Below, in pieces: positions 17,856-26,126 of a DNA stretch of 64,000 nt. The notes beneath the pieces were generated by a model, which saw nothing but the letters and a program-made list of their open reading frames with translations, was not told the origin of the DNA and ran no database searches. Every line of letters begins with the position of its first letter. Position 1 is the stretch's first letter. The stretch comes from Fontibacterium sp040404065 (GTDB lineage Bacteria; Pseudomonadota; Alphaproteobacteria; Pelagibacterales; Pelagibacteraceae): assembly GCA_040404065.1 (NCBI GenBank), contig JBBAJM010000001.1; one strand, given 5' to 3'. The position numbers were made by a program, and so were the translations under genes.

Positions 17856-18795
17856 AAGTATTTTAGGAGTTGGGAATGCTATTGTTGACGTTTTTTGTCA
17901 TGTTAATGAAGACTTTTTAAAGGACAACAATCTTATTAAAGGCTCAATGAAACTAATTAATAAAGATGAATTCAATTCTTTAAAAAAAAAAGTTTGCATT
18001 GATAAAGTTTTAGCAGGTGGATCGGCTGCCAATACTATGGCTGGAATATCTTACTTAAATGGCAATTCTTCCTTTATTGGAAAAATTAACTTTGATGAAT
18101 TTGGAAAATTATATAAGAAAAGTCTTCAAGATATAAATGTAAAATTTAACTACATCGAAAAAACAGAAGATTTATCAACTGGCGCCTCTATTATTTTAAT
18201 AACACCAGACTCTGAAAGGACCATGTGCACTTATCTTGGAATATCATCACAACTTTCTGCTAATGACCTAAATGAGGAGGAAATTTTAAATAAAGGTTTA
18301 ATATTTTTAGAAGGGTACCTTTGGGATAAAGGCACAAGTGAAAAAATGTTTAAGCATTTAATTAAATTATCAAAAACAAAAGGGATTAAAATTGCCATGA
18401 GTCTATCTGATATCTTCTGCGTAACTCGTCACAAAGAAGATTTTATTCATCTATTAAAAAATGACTTAGATATTTTAATAGGAAATGAAAAAGAAATTAT
18501 TGAATTAGCAGGTGCAAAAAATATTATCGACTCTATAAATCAATTAAAAAAATTTAATAAATTATTAGTTGTGACAATGAGTGAAAAGGGAAGTTTAGCT
18601 ATGATAAATAATGAAATTGTTAATTGCGAAGCTCATAAAGTTGCTAAAACTCTAGATTTGACTGGTGCTGGCGATTTATTTGCAGCTGGTTTTTTAAAAG
18701 AATATGTAGATCAATCAGAAATTAAGAAATGCTTATATAGCGGCTCACTTATCGCAGCAAAAGTGATTCAAAAAATTGGAGCAAGGTTAAATTAA
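17848..18795 (+). CDS. PfkB-family carbohydrate/nucleoside kinase
   Basis: The frame is open from 17767, but the family N-terminus (SILGVGNAIVDVFCHV) begins at the ATG at 17848, which overlaps nth by 8 bp. That gives 315 residues. The ribokinase-fold signatures are GGSAANTMAGISYL near residue 52 and LTGAGDLFAAGFL near the C-terminus, where the Asp of GAGD is the catalytic base. It resembles the adenosine kinase-like branch of the family, but the substrate cannot be fixed from sequence. The 3' end overlaps the convergent wHTH gene by 4 bp. Confidence 0.87.
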   Translation: MNKSILGVGNAIVDVFCHVNEDFLKDNNLIKGSMKLINKDEFNSLKKKVCIDKVLAGGSAANTMAGISYLNGNSSFIGKINFDEFGKLYKKSLQDINVKFNYIEKTEDLSTGASIILITPDSERTMCTYLGISSQLSANDLNEEEILNKGLIFLEGYLWDKGTSEKMFKHLIKLSKTKGIKIAMSLSDIFCVTRHKEDFIHLLKNDLDILIGNEKEIIELAGAKNIIDSINQLKKFNKLLVVTMSEKGSLAMINNEIVNCEAHKVAKTLDLTGAGDLFAAGFLKEYVDQSEIKKCLYSGSLIAAKVIQKIGARLN

Positions 18796-19436
18796 CCCCC
18801 TAAATAATATAAAGAATTCTTTTCAATTATAAATTCTTTGTCTTTATAAGACTTTTCAATTTTTTTTCTTAATCTATGTAAATTAGTCTCAAACGCATGA
18901 CTCTCCAAATCAGAATTATAGTTCCATATTTTTTTTAATAACATGGATTTTTGCATTCCATTTTTCTTATGGAGCGTTAAAATTAATTGTAATTCTTTTT
19001 CTGTTAACTTGGTCTTTACATTATTTTTTAAAATTATTTTTTGATTAGAATCAATTTCGTAGTTGCCGATAATAATCTTCGATTGTTTAAAAAAATTATA
19101 TTTAATAGTTAAGATTTTCAATATTTCTTTAAAGGATAACAAGTCAATTGGGGTTAAAAGAGCTGCATGAAACTCTAGTAAAGAAAGTTTGTTTTTTAAA
19201 ACATAATCTTTATTGCTCGATAAGAATATTGTCGGTACATTTTGTTTAAAAAAAATTTTAAGATCTGTTAATTTCAAACCTTCAACAAATACAATTCTAA
19301 TTTCGTTATTAGAGAAGTTATTCTCTATTATAGAGGTGTTATTCTTTTCAAAAAAAGACTTATATTCAAGATTAAGTTCTTCAATTAGATTAAAAAAAAC
19401 TTTAGATCCAAAAATATGAAGGTGAATGTTATTCAT
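18792..19436 (-). CDS. OmpR-type winged-helix protein with degenerate receiver
   Basis: I place the start at the ATG at 19434-19436 (MNNIHLHIF), giving 214 residues, because the longer frame from 19487 would run into the divergent L,D-transpeptidase gene. The last 90 residues are a Trans_reg_C winged helix (KLTEKELQLILTLHKKNG, then LLKKIWNYNSDLESHAFETNLHRLRKKI), a DNA-binding domain. The N-terminal 110 residues are receiver-like in size and pattern but lack the usual acidic pocket and a clear phospho-accepting aspartate. It therefore looks like an atypical, phosphorylation-independent regulator. No histidine kinase is nearby. Confidence 0.75.
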   Translation of the reverse strand: MNNIHLHIFGSKVFFNLIEELNLEYKSFFEKNNTSIIENNFSNNEIRIVFVEGLKLTDLKIFFKQNVPTIFLSSNKDYVLKNKLSLLEFHAALLTPIDLLSFKEILKILTIKYNFFKQSKIIIGNYEIDSNQKIILKNNVKTKLTEKELQLILTLHKKNGMQKSMLLKKIWNYNSDLESHAFETNLHRLRKKIEKSYKDKEFIIEKNSLYYLGG

Positions 19437-19460
19437 AAATAAATATATAATACATTTAAT

Positions 19461-19952
19461 ATGATTATTGTAAAAGAATCTGGTCACTTAACCTTTAAAA
19501 ATTTGAAGTTTCGATGCGCATTGGGGAAAGCAGGAATAGGTAAAAAAATTAAGGAAGGTGATTCAATAACACCAAGAGGTATATTTAAATTAGTTAAAGT
19601 TTTCTATCGAGCAGACAAAATTAAAAATCTCAAAACACCTTTAAAAAAAATAAGAATAAAAAAAAATATGGGTTGGTGTGACGATCCTAAAAGTAAATTT
19701 TATAATAAACTAATAAGATTACCGAGTAATTTTGGATGCGAAAAACTTTATCGCAGTGATAGGCTTTATGATTTAGTTGTTGTTTTAAACTATAATTTAA
19801 ATCCTATTATCAAAAATAGGGGCTCTGCAATATTTATTCATGTGGCAAAAAAAACATTTAAAAAAACAGAAGGATGTATTGCTCTTAATAAAGAAAATTT
19901 AATTAATCTATTGTCTGTAATTAGAAAAAATACAAAAATTAAAATTATTTAG
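19461..19952 (+). CDS. L,D-transpeptidase (YkuD-domain) protein
   Basis: 163 residues. The YkuD catalytic signature appears as IFIHVAKKTFKKTEGCIAL: His in FIHV and the nucleophile Cys in the TEGC segment. ITPRGIFKL is the other conserved stretch. Secreted family members cross-link peptidoglycan or attach lipoproteins. This one has no visible signal peptide or membrane anchor, as in the short COG3786-type members. It is divergent from the wHTH gene with only 24 bp between the chosen starts, so that regulator may control it (inference). Confidence 0.8.
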   Translation: MIIVKESGHLTFKNLKFRCALGKAGIGKKIKEGDSITPRGIFKLVKVFYRADKIKNLKTPLKKIRIKKNMGWCDDPKSKFYNKLIRLPSNFGCEKLYRSDRLYDLVVVLNYNLNPIIKNRGSAIFIHVAKKTFKKTEGCIALNKENLINLLSVIRKNTKIKII

Positions 19953-20589
19953 CTCTATCACCAAATAAAGATGAGCCAATTCTTACATAATTTGCTCCGT
20001 ATTTAATGGCTATTTCAAAATCAGAGGACATTCCCATACTTAAATCTTTAAAATTAAAACTTTCATTTAAATCTCTTAACTTAGAAAAAAAACTATCAGG
20101 AGATGTGCTGATTGGGGGAATGCACATTAATCCTAAAATATTTAATTTTAATTCTTTTTGACAATAGTTAACAAATTGTGGGACTAGCGAAATATCAATA
20201 CCTTTTTTTTGACTTTCGCTACCTATATTCACCTGAATAAAATATTTTAATTGCTTATTAAACTTAGATTGAATTACTGAGAACTTATCTGCAAGTTTTT
20301 CACTATCTAAAGAGTGCACATATGAAAATATTTTAACAACTTGTTCGGCTTTATTACTTTGAACGTTACCGACCATATGTAATTTTAAGTCTTTTTTTAA
20401 AGCAATCAAATCAGTCCACTTCTCTACAGCCTCTTGAACTTTATTCTCGCCATAATCTAAATGACCAAAATCAATTAAAGGTTTTATATAATTTAGAGAA
20501 AATGTTTTAGAAACCGCGACTAAGGTTACCCCAGTAGATAATGCATTTATTTTATCTCGTATTAATTTATAATTATCAATTAAAGACAT
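19945..20589 (-). CDS. YggS/PROSC-family pyridoxal phosphate-binding protein
   Basis: About 214 residues from the ATG at 20587-20589 (MSLIDNYKLI). An alternative in-frame ATG two codons upstream would overlap the divergent gene. The PLP lysine lies in VTLVAVSKTF near residue 30. GENKVQEAVEKW, HMVGNVQSNKA and the C-terminal MGMSSDFEIAIKYGANYVRIGS are family hallmarks. These proteins keep pyridoxal phosphate in balance. The start codon abuts that of the ThiE-like gene on the other strand (CATATG), leaving no intergenic base. Confidence 0.93.
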   Translation of the reverse strand: MSLIDNYKLIRDKINALSTGVTLVAVSKTFSLNYIKPLIDFGHLDYGENKVQEAVEKWTDLIALKKDLKLHMVGNVQSNKAEQVVKIFSYVHSLDSEKLADKFSVIQSKFNKQLKYFIQVNIGSESQKKGIDISLVPQFVNYCQKELKLNILGLMCIPPISTSPDSFFSKLRDLNESFNFKDLSMGMSSDFEIAIKYGANYVRIGSSLFGDRAK

Positions 20590-21192
20590 ATGCAATTAAA
20601 TAAATTTTACTCTGAAAATTTTTATTTCTTTACTAGCTACATTAACGAACAAATAAGCAAAAATGTACTAAAATTTCAAAACATAGCCATAGTTTATAAT
20701 GAAACATCTATAAATGATCTTAAAAATTTTTTAATTATTAAAAAATTTTGTAAATATAATAATATAAAATTATATATTCTAGATAATCTAAGAATTGCCT
20801 ACCAATTTAATTTGGACGGCATTGTTTTATCACACAACAATAAAAGGGTAGTTTTTTCTAATAAAATAACTTGTAAAAAAGAATTTAGAATTATTGGAAA
20901 AGTTCACAATCAAAGGGAATATTATTTTAAAATAAAACAAAACTGTAAAAACATTATCTTATCTCCAATATTTGCAAATAAAAAATACACTAATTATCAA
21001 TTGTTGGGGGTCGTTAAATTTAACTTAATATCGAAAGATTGGCGTGAAAGCACCTTTACTATGGGTGGTATTAATCTTTCAAATTTTAGAAGAATAAAAG
21101 AAACTAAAGTTCAAGGAATTGGTTTTAATACTTTTATTAATAACCTAGAAATAAAAAAACCCGCCCTCTCTTTTATAAGAGGGCGGGTTTAA
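20590..21192 (+). CDS. ThiE/TenI-like (thiamine phosphate synthase fold) protein
   Basis: 200 residues resembling the TMP synthase/TenI barrel: LYILDNLRIAYQFNLDGIVLS, SPIFANKKYTNYQLLG and the terminal MGGINLSNFRRIKETKVQGIGF pattern. The ThiE substrate motif normally read as VHLGQ-x-D is replaced by IVLSHNN, so catalysis of thiamine phosphate synthesis is doubtful. It may be a TenI-like or non-catalytic relative. There is no TPP riboswitch upstream, since there is no intergenic DNA at all. The last dozen codons are formed by a strong hairpin that serves as terminator for the porin on the other strand. Confidence 0.7.
   Translation: MQLNKFYSENFYFFTSYINEQISKNVLKFQNIAIVYNETSINDLKNFLIIKKFCKYNNIKLYILDNLRIAYQFNLDGIVLSHNNKRVVFSNKITCKKEFRIIGKVHNQREYYFKIKQNCKNIILSPIFANKKYTNYQLLGVVKFNLISKDWRESTFTMGGINLSNFRRIKETKVQGIGFNTFINNLEIKKPALSFIRGRV
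21157..21190 (-). terminator. Rho-independent terminator of the porin gene
   Basis: A 13-bp perfect stem (21157-21169 with 21178-21190, six of seven core bases G or C) has an 8-nt loop. Read on the minus strand it is followed by a run of seven T, as required for the porin transcript. On the plus strand it is followed by TTTAATAAAA, a weaker tail. It lies inside the 3' end of the ThiE-like coding sequence and encodes that protein's C-terminus. Confidence 0.9.
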
Positions 21193-21218
21193 TAAAACCT
21201 AATTATATTTAACTATAA

Positions 21219-22385
21219 TTAAAATTTAGTTGAAACTCTAACTTGGGCCATACGACCGTTAGATTGGTCTGTTGGACCAGTAGCAGCGTCGTATATGTTA
21301 GTAAATTTAGAAGCCGTTGCAGATACAGCAACTGGTCCAAAGTTATAACCATATTGAATAGCTGTAACAGTTTCTGTTAAACCGTTCATAGCCGCACCTG
21401 AGGTATCAGTAACTGATTTAACTAAACCTAAAGTTTGGTTAGAATCTACAGCGTATGTAGCACCATATTTCTTAGTGACAGCTACAGCATTGTTAGCGTT
21501 CTCACCTAACACGTTAATTGCTGCCGCAGAACCTATACCATTTTCGTTTTTGTACTTATCAAAACCGATAGCAACTGTACCGAAGTTATAAGATACACCG
21601 TACTCAACACCTTTTACAGCGCCGTAATACGTTACGTTAGATTTTGTCATACTGTTATAAAAACCAGTAACGCCAAGACCTTTGATACCGAAAGCATCAA
21701 CACCGATTACACCAACTTCGTAAGAAGAGTTAGTTCCGATGTTTGAAGTAACAGATGCAACATCTTCTCCACCCGTGTCTCCAGTTCTAGGAGCGTAAAT
21801 TGCAGAAGCTTTTAATCCTAAAGAAGGAACGCTCTGAATTATACCAACGTGAGCTGATTCTGATGTTTTAGCACCAGTTACGTAAGTAGTTTTTGAACCT
21901 GCAGCCGTCATCAACTCAGTGATGTTAAATACTGCTGGTACTGAACCACTGTACGCTCTTTGAACGTGGTCAAGACCAACAGTCAAAGTTGTGTTTCCGA
22001 TTATTAAATCAACATAAACGTTTTCGTTTGAAATTGATGGAGTTTCAGTTGCTGAAGTAGTGTTTGAAGCACCTCTTCCATCAAACTCTAAAGAGAAACC
22101 AGCGGCGTACTCAAGACCGTTGTTAAGTTTTCCTCTGTTAGAAACGTTTAATTGCGACTCTCTACCAAAACCTCTTGAAGAGTTAAGGCCAGAAGTTGCA
22201 TTGTTTGTTAACGTACCATTTTGCTTTCTGAAAGCTGAATAGATAATCGCTAAATCGCCACCTACAGTAGTTGTAGATTGTCCATAATTATTACCTTTTT
22301 CGTAATAAGTTTGAGCGTTAGCAATGCTACCAGCCATTAAGCTACCAGCTGCTAAAGCGCTAGTAATTAATAGTTTGTTTTTCAT
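21219..22385 (-). CDS. Gram-negative outer-membrane porin
   Basis: 388 residues with a clear signal peptide (MKNKLLITSALAAGSLMAGSIANA, cleavage after about residue 24) and then a beta-barrel-like sequence rich in Gly, Thr, Ser, Asn and aromatics. The C-terminus is QVRVSTKF, a terminal Phe being the BAM-recognition signature of outer-membrane barrels. It is likely a trimeric 16-strand general porin; specificity is unknown. An AAGGAAA ribosome site precedes the ATG. The base composition is richer in GC than its neighbours, as expected for a highly expressed gene. It has its own terminator (21157-21190) and a palindrome in its leader (22409-22428), so it is a single-gene unit. Confidence 0.92.
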   Translation of the reverse strand: MKNKLLITSALAAGSLMAGSIANAQTYYEKGNNYGQSTTTVGGDLAIIYSAFRKQNGTLTNNATSGLNSSRGFGRESQLNVSNRGKLNNGLEYAAGFSLEFDGRGASNTTSATETPSISNENVYVDLIIGNTTLTVGLDHVQRAYSGSVPAVFNITELMTAAGSKTTYVTGAKTSESAHVGIIQSVPSLGLKASAIYAPRTGDTGGEDVASVTSNIGTNSSYEVGVIGVDAFGIKGLGVTGFYNSMTKSNVTYYGAVKGVEYGVSYNFGTVAIGFDKYKNENGIGSAAAINVLGENANNAVAVTKKYGATYAVDSNQTLGLVKSVTDTSGAAMNGLTETVTAIQYGYNFGPVAVSATASKFTNIYDAATGPTDQSNGRMAQVRVSTKF

Positions 22386-22408
22386 TGTTTTCCTTATTTG
22401 TTAAGTTG

Positions 22409-22428
22409 TTATAACCACTTGGTTATAA
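22409..22428 (-). promoter_or_regulatory. Palindrome in the porin upstream region
   Basis: TTATAACC-ACTT-GGTTATAA is a perfect 8-bp inverted repeat with a 4-base spacer, 23 bases upstream of the porin start codon. It could be an operator or a leader hairpin affecting translation. No regulator can be named from the sequence. Confidence 0.45.
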
Positions 22429-22562
22429 TTGGTTGATTAATATTAAATGTTTGCTAAAAACTTAACTATATTAAGCTTTATTTTTATTTCTTTTTAATAA
22501 TGTTGCAATAATGACACATATGAATTTTGATAGTAAAATGAGCAAAAAAACGATTTTTAAGC

Positions 22563-22568
22563 TATAAT
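22563..22568 (+). promoter_or_regulatory. Possible -10 box for the DUF3576-leuS unit
   Basis: TATAAT lies only 6 bp before the ATG at 22575. If used, transcription would begin at or near the start codon, making the message (almost) leaderless. No convincing -35 hexamer is present at 17 bp. The 22386-22574 gap between the divergent genes must hold both promoters. Confidence 0.3.
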
Positions 22569-22574
22569 ATTACT

Positions 22575-23108
22575 ATGTTTTCCATGAAAAATATTATTTT
22601 CCTAATAACTTTATCATTAACAATTATAGGTTGCGCTAAATATGATCCTGTAACTGGTGAAAAAGTAATAATTGAACCAAACCCTCAGAAAAAAGCTGAA
22701 GAATTTAGAGATAAAAAGGGTGGAATATTTGGGGACATAAATAATTCTAAAAAAAATAGCACCACATTCGATTTTGCAACTTCAAATGTTTTATGGAGAG
22801 CAACTTTAAAAAGTTTAGATTTTTTACCTTTATTGAACGCAGATTATTCTGGCGGAGTTATAGTTTATGATTGGTACTCTGAAAATTTAAATTCTAATGA
22901 GCAAGTTAAACTTACGGTAAGATTTCTTAGCAACGAATTAAGATCTGACTCAATTCAAGTGACAGCTCATAAAAAAGTTTGCGATGAAAATAATAAATGT
23001 ACAACGACCAAGCTGAATAATAATCTTCCTCAAGAGATTAAAGATAAAATTCTATTTTCTGCTAGATCGATGAGAGTAGAAGATTTAAAAAATCAACCTA
23101 AAGATTAA
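22575..23108 (+). CDS. DUF3576 lipoprotein
   Basis: 177 residues (174 if the ATG at 22584 is used). The signal peptide ends in a lipobox, LTIIGC, so it is lipidated. The body matches the DUF3576 family found mainly in alphaproteobacteria next to leuS: a linker followed by FDFATSNVLWRATLKSLDFLPLLNADYSGG, then GVIVYDWYSE. The function is unknown. The position between the porin and the leuS-lptE genes suggests an envelope role (inference). It is read in the same direction as leuS, 24 bp upstream of it. Confidence 0.85.
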   Translation: MFSMKNIIFLITLSLTIIGCAKYDPVTGEKVIIEPNPQKKAEEFRDKKGGIFGDINNSKKNSTTFDFATSNVLWRATLKSLDFLPLLNADYSGGVIVYDWYSENLNSNEQVKLTVRFLSNELRSDSIQVTAHKKVCDENNKCTTTKLNNNLPQEIKDKILFSARSMRVEDLKNQPKD

Positions 23109-23132
23109 AAGTTTTAAAATAAAGTTTTAGTA

Positions 23133-25664
23133 ATGGATAATTATAATCCCTTGCCTGTAGAAAAAAAATGGCAAGAGTCTTTTGAAAAAAACAAAGTATT
23201 TAAGACAAAAAGCGAAAAAAACAAAAAATTTTATTGTTTAGAGATGTTTCCTTATCCATCAGGAAATATTCATATGGGTCACGTTAGAAATTATACCCTG
23301 GGTGATGTCATAGCTAATTTTAAAAGATTAAATGGTTATAATGTTCTTCATCCAATGGGTTGGGATGCTTTTGGCTTACCTGCCGAGAATGCCGCCATAC
23401 AAAATAATCTACATCCGCAGGAATGGACTTTAAAAAATATTTCAACAATGAAATCTCAACTAAAACGTCTTGGTTTGTCTATTGATTGGGACAAAGAATT
23501 ATCTACCTGTGATGAAAAATATTACAAACACCAACAAATAATATTTTCCAATTTTTTTAAAAATAATCTTGTCTACAAAAAAGAAAGTTATGTTAATTGG
23601 GACCCTGTCGACAACACAGTTCTTGCAAATGAACAGGTTATTGATGGAAAAGGTTGGAGATCAGGAGCTACGGTTGAGAGAAAGAAACTAAGCCAATGGT
23701 TTCTAAATATCACCAAATACTCTGATGAGTTATTAAATTCATTAGAAAATTTAAAAGGTTGGCCCGAAAAAGTAAAATTAATGCAAAAAAACTGGATTGG
23801 AAAATCCGAAGGTTGTGAAATCGATTTTACTACAGACTACAAGGACACCAAAATTAAAATTTTTACAACAAGACCAGATACAATCTTTGGAGCTTCTTTT
23901 ATAGCAATTGCTCCTGACCATCCATTTACTGAATCTTTTAAAGATGAAAAAAATTTCAAAGATTTTAAAAATACTGCTTTAAAAAATATTAGAATTGAAT
24001 CTGAATTATCAAAAAATGAAAAGCTTGGATTTAAAACATCATTTTCTGTTTTTCATCCTTTTTCAAATAAAAAAATACCTATTTACGTCGCTAATTTCAT
24101 TCTCATGGACTATGGCACGGGAGCTATTTTTGGCTGCCCTGCTCATGATCAAAGAGATCTAGAATTTGCCATAAAATATGATCTGGAAATACTTCCGGTC
24201 GTAACTCCAGATAAATCTAAAGCCATTAATATTAAAGACCAGGCTTATACTGAAGATGGTTATATTGTTAATTCAGAATTTATTAACGATTTAACAATTG
24301 AAGAAGCTAAAAGAAAAATTATTCAAAAATTAGAAGAAAAAAAAATCGGTAAATCTAAAATAACATATCGTCTTAAAGACTGGGGCGTATCAAGACAAAG
24401 ATATTGGGGATGTCCAATTCCTATCATGTACAGAGAAGATGGTAAAATTATATTAGTACCTGAAAAAGATCTTCCCGTAACCCTACCTAAGGATATTGAT
24501 TTTAATAAACCTGGTAACCCATTAGAAAACCATCCAACATGGAAGTACACAAAATGCCCTGAAACGGGAATGAAAGCAATTAGAGAAACGGATACTCTAG
24601 ATACTTTCGTAGACTCTTCTTGGTATTTTTTACGCTTTTGCTCGCCTCAAGAAAATAACAAACCTTTTAATACAGATGAAGCCAATTACTGGATGCCGGT
24701 TGATCAATATATTGGCGGCGTAGAACACGCTATATTACATCTACTCTATTCAAGATTTTTTACTTTAGCCTTAAAAAATGAATTTAAATTAAAAGTATCA
24801 GAGCCATTTGAAAATTTGTTTACTCAAGGAATGGTATGTCACCCAACTTTTAAAACTAAAGAAGGAAAATGGATTTTTCCAAAAGATGTTATTGAGGAAA
24901 ACGGAGGTTTCTTCCTAAAAAATAAAGAAAAAGTTTTAAAAGGCGATAGTCAGGCCATGTCGAAATCAAAAAAAAATATTATTGATCCTGACGATATTAT
25001 TAAAATTTATGGATCTGACAGTGTGAGATGGTTTATTTTATCAGATAGCCCCCCAGATAGAGGTATCCAATGGAGCGATAGTGGAATTCAAGGGGCATTT
25101 AAATATATCCAAAAAATCTGGAGGACATATGAAAAAATCAAAATATATAAAAAAGTAAAAGATGAAAAAGAAAATAAATTTTTTGTAAGCACTAATCTTT
25201 TAATTAAAGAAGTTACGGATTGCATAGAAAAGTTCCATATCAATGTGGCTGTGGCCAAACTTTATGTTTTTTTAAATAATATTAATGAACAAATTGAGAT
25301 GAAGACTTTAGAAAAAGAAGAAATTATAAATGTATATAAACAATACCTAATTATTATATCTGTATTTATCCCTTATATTGCTAATGAATGCTGGCAAAAA
25401 ATTACAGGAAAAGATGATCTTGTTAATCAAGAATGGCCAAAAATTAAGGATTCTCTATTAAAAAAAGATAATTTTGAAATTGTAGTTCAAATAGATGGTA
25501 AAAAAAGAGCAATTATTAATGCGACTGATAACGAGAACGAAGACAGTATTTTTAGCAAATCATTAGCAATTAAAAATATTAAAGTTATATTAGATGAAAA
25601 AATTATTGTTAAAAAAATCTTTATAAAAAATAAACTACTTAATATTGTAACAAATGATAAATAA
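23133..25664 (+). CDS. leuS: Leucyl-tRNA synthetase
   Basis: 843 residues, the normal length for bacterial LeuRS. The HIGH motif is PYPSGNIHMGHVRNY (near residue 45). The CP1 editing domain occupies roughly residues 225-420, with TTRPDTIFGASF and the aspartate-containing GTGAIFGCPAHDQRD editing pocket. The KMSKS motif is AMSKSKKN near residue 610. An anticodon-binding domain follows. The last 11 bases overlap lptE. Confidence 0.98.
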   Translation: MDNYNPLPVEKKWQESFEKNKVFKTKSEKNKKFYCLEMFPYPSGNIHMGHVRNYTLGDVIANFKRLNGYNVLHPMGWDAFGLPAENAAIQNNLHPQEWTLKNISTMKSQLKRLGLSIDWDKELSTCDEKYYKHQQIIFSNFFKNNLVYKKESYVNWDPVDNTVLANEQVIDGKGWRSGATVERKKLSQWFLNITKYSDELLNSLENLKGWPEKVKLMQKNWIGKSEGCEIDFTTDYKDTKIKIFTTRPDTIFGASFIAIAPDHPFTESFKDEKNFKDFKNTALKNIRIESELSKNEKLGFKTSFSVFHPFSNKKIPIYVANFILMDYGTGAIFGCPAHDQRDLEFAIKYDLEILPVVTPDKSKAINIKDQAYTEDGYIVNSEFINDLTIEEAKRKIIQKLEEKKIGKSKITYRLKDWGVSRQRYWGCPIPIMYREDGKIILVPEKDLPVTLPKDIDFNKPGNPLENHPTWKYTKCPETGMKAIRETDTLDTFVDSSWYFLRFCSPQENNKPFNTDEANYWMPVDQYIGGVEHAILHLLYSRFFTLALKNEFKLKVSEPFENLFTQGMVCHPTFKTKEGKWIFPKDVIEENGGFFLKNKEKVLKGDSQAMSKSKKNIIDPDDIIKIYGSDSVRWFILSDSPPDRGIQWSDSGIQGAFKYIQKIWRTYEKIKIYKKVKDEKENKFFVSTNLLIKEVTDCIEKFHINVAVAKLYVFLNNINEQIEMKTLEKEEIINVYKQYLIIISVFIPYIANECWQKITGKDDLVNQEWPKIKDSLLKKDNFEIVVQIDGKKRAIINATDNENEDSIFSKSLAIKNIKVILDEKIIVKKIFIKNKLLNIVTNDK

Positions 25665-26118
25665 AATTATTGTAACTTTCATAGTATCGATTTTTATTTA
25701 TCAATGTGGATTTTCACCAATATATGTTGGAAATCCAAAGTCAGTTGTTGTTTCAAAAATGGAAATAATTGGCGATAAAAATCTAACATTTGAGCTAGAA
25801 AGAAGACTTAACTTTACAAGAGATGAGAAATCAACAAAGGCTTATGTCTTTAAAGCCCAAATCTTCGACACAGCTGAAAACTCTTTAGTAGACTCTAGAG
25901 GAATAGCAACTGAACAGATAATTAGATTAACGGTCACTTATCAATTTCTGGATAAAGATGGAACCGTAGTTTATCAAGACTCTGTTTCTAAAGACAAAAG
26001 AGTGGCTGTAACAGACAATATCTCGAGTAATATTTTAGTTAAAGATAACGAGAAAAAATTATTACTAGATGGAATTATTCAAAATATCTTATTTAAATCG
26101 AAGCTCTCATTAAATTAA
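25654..26118 (+). CDS. lptE: LPS assembly lipoprotein LptE
   Basis: 154 residues. A short signal peptide ends in a lipobox, IYQC (Cys18), followed by GFSPIYVG, the usual start of mature alphaproteobacterial LptE. LptE plugs the LptD barrel and helps place lipopolysaccharide in the outer membrane. Identification rests on that N-terminus and on the conserved leuS-lptE-holA order, because the rest of the sequence is weakly conserved. It overlaps leuS by 11 bp and precedes holA by 8 bp. Confidence 0.85.
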   Translation: MINKIIVTFIVSIFIYQCGFSPIYVGNPKSVVVSKMEIIGDKNLTFELERRLNFTRDEKSTKAYVFKAQIFDTAENSLVDSRGIATEQIIRLTVTYQFLDKDGTVVYQDSVSKDKRVAVTDNISSNILVKDNEKKLLLDGIIQNILFKSKLSLN

Positions 26119-26126
26119 GTGTTCCG

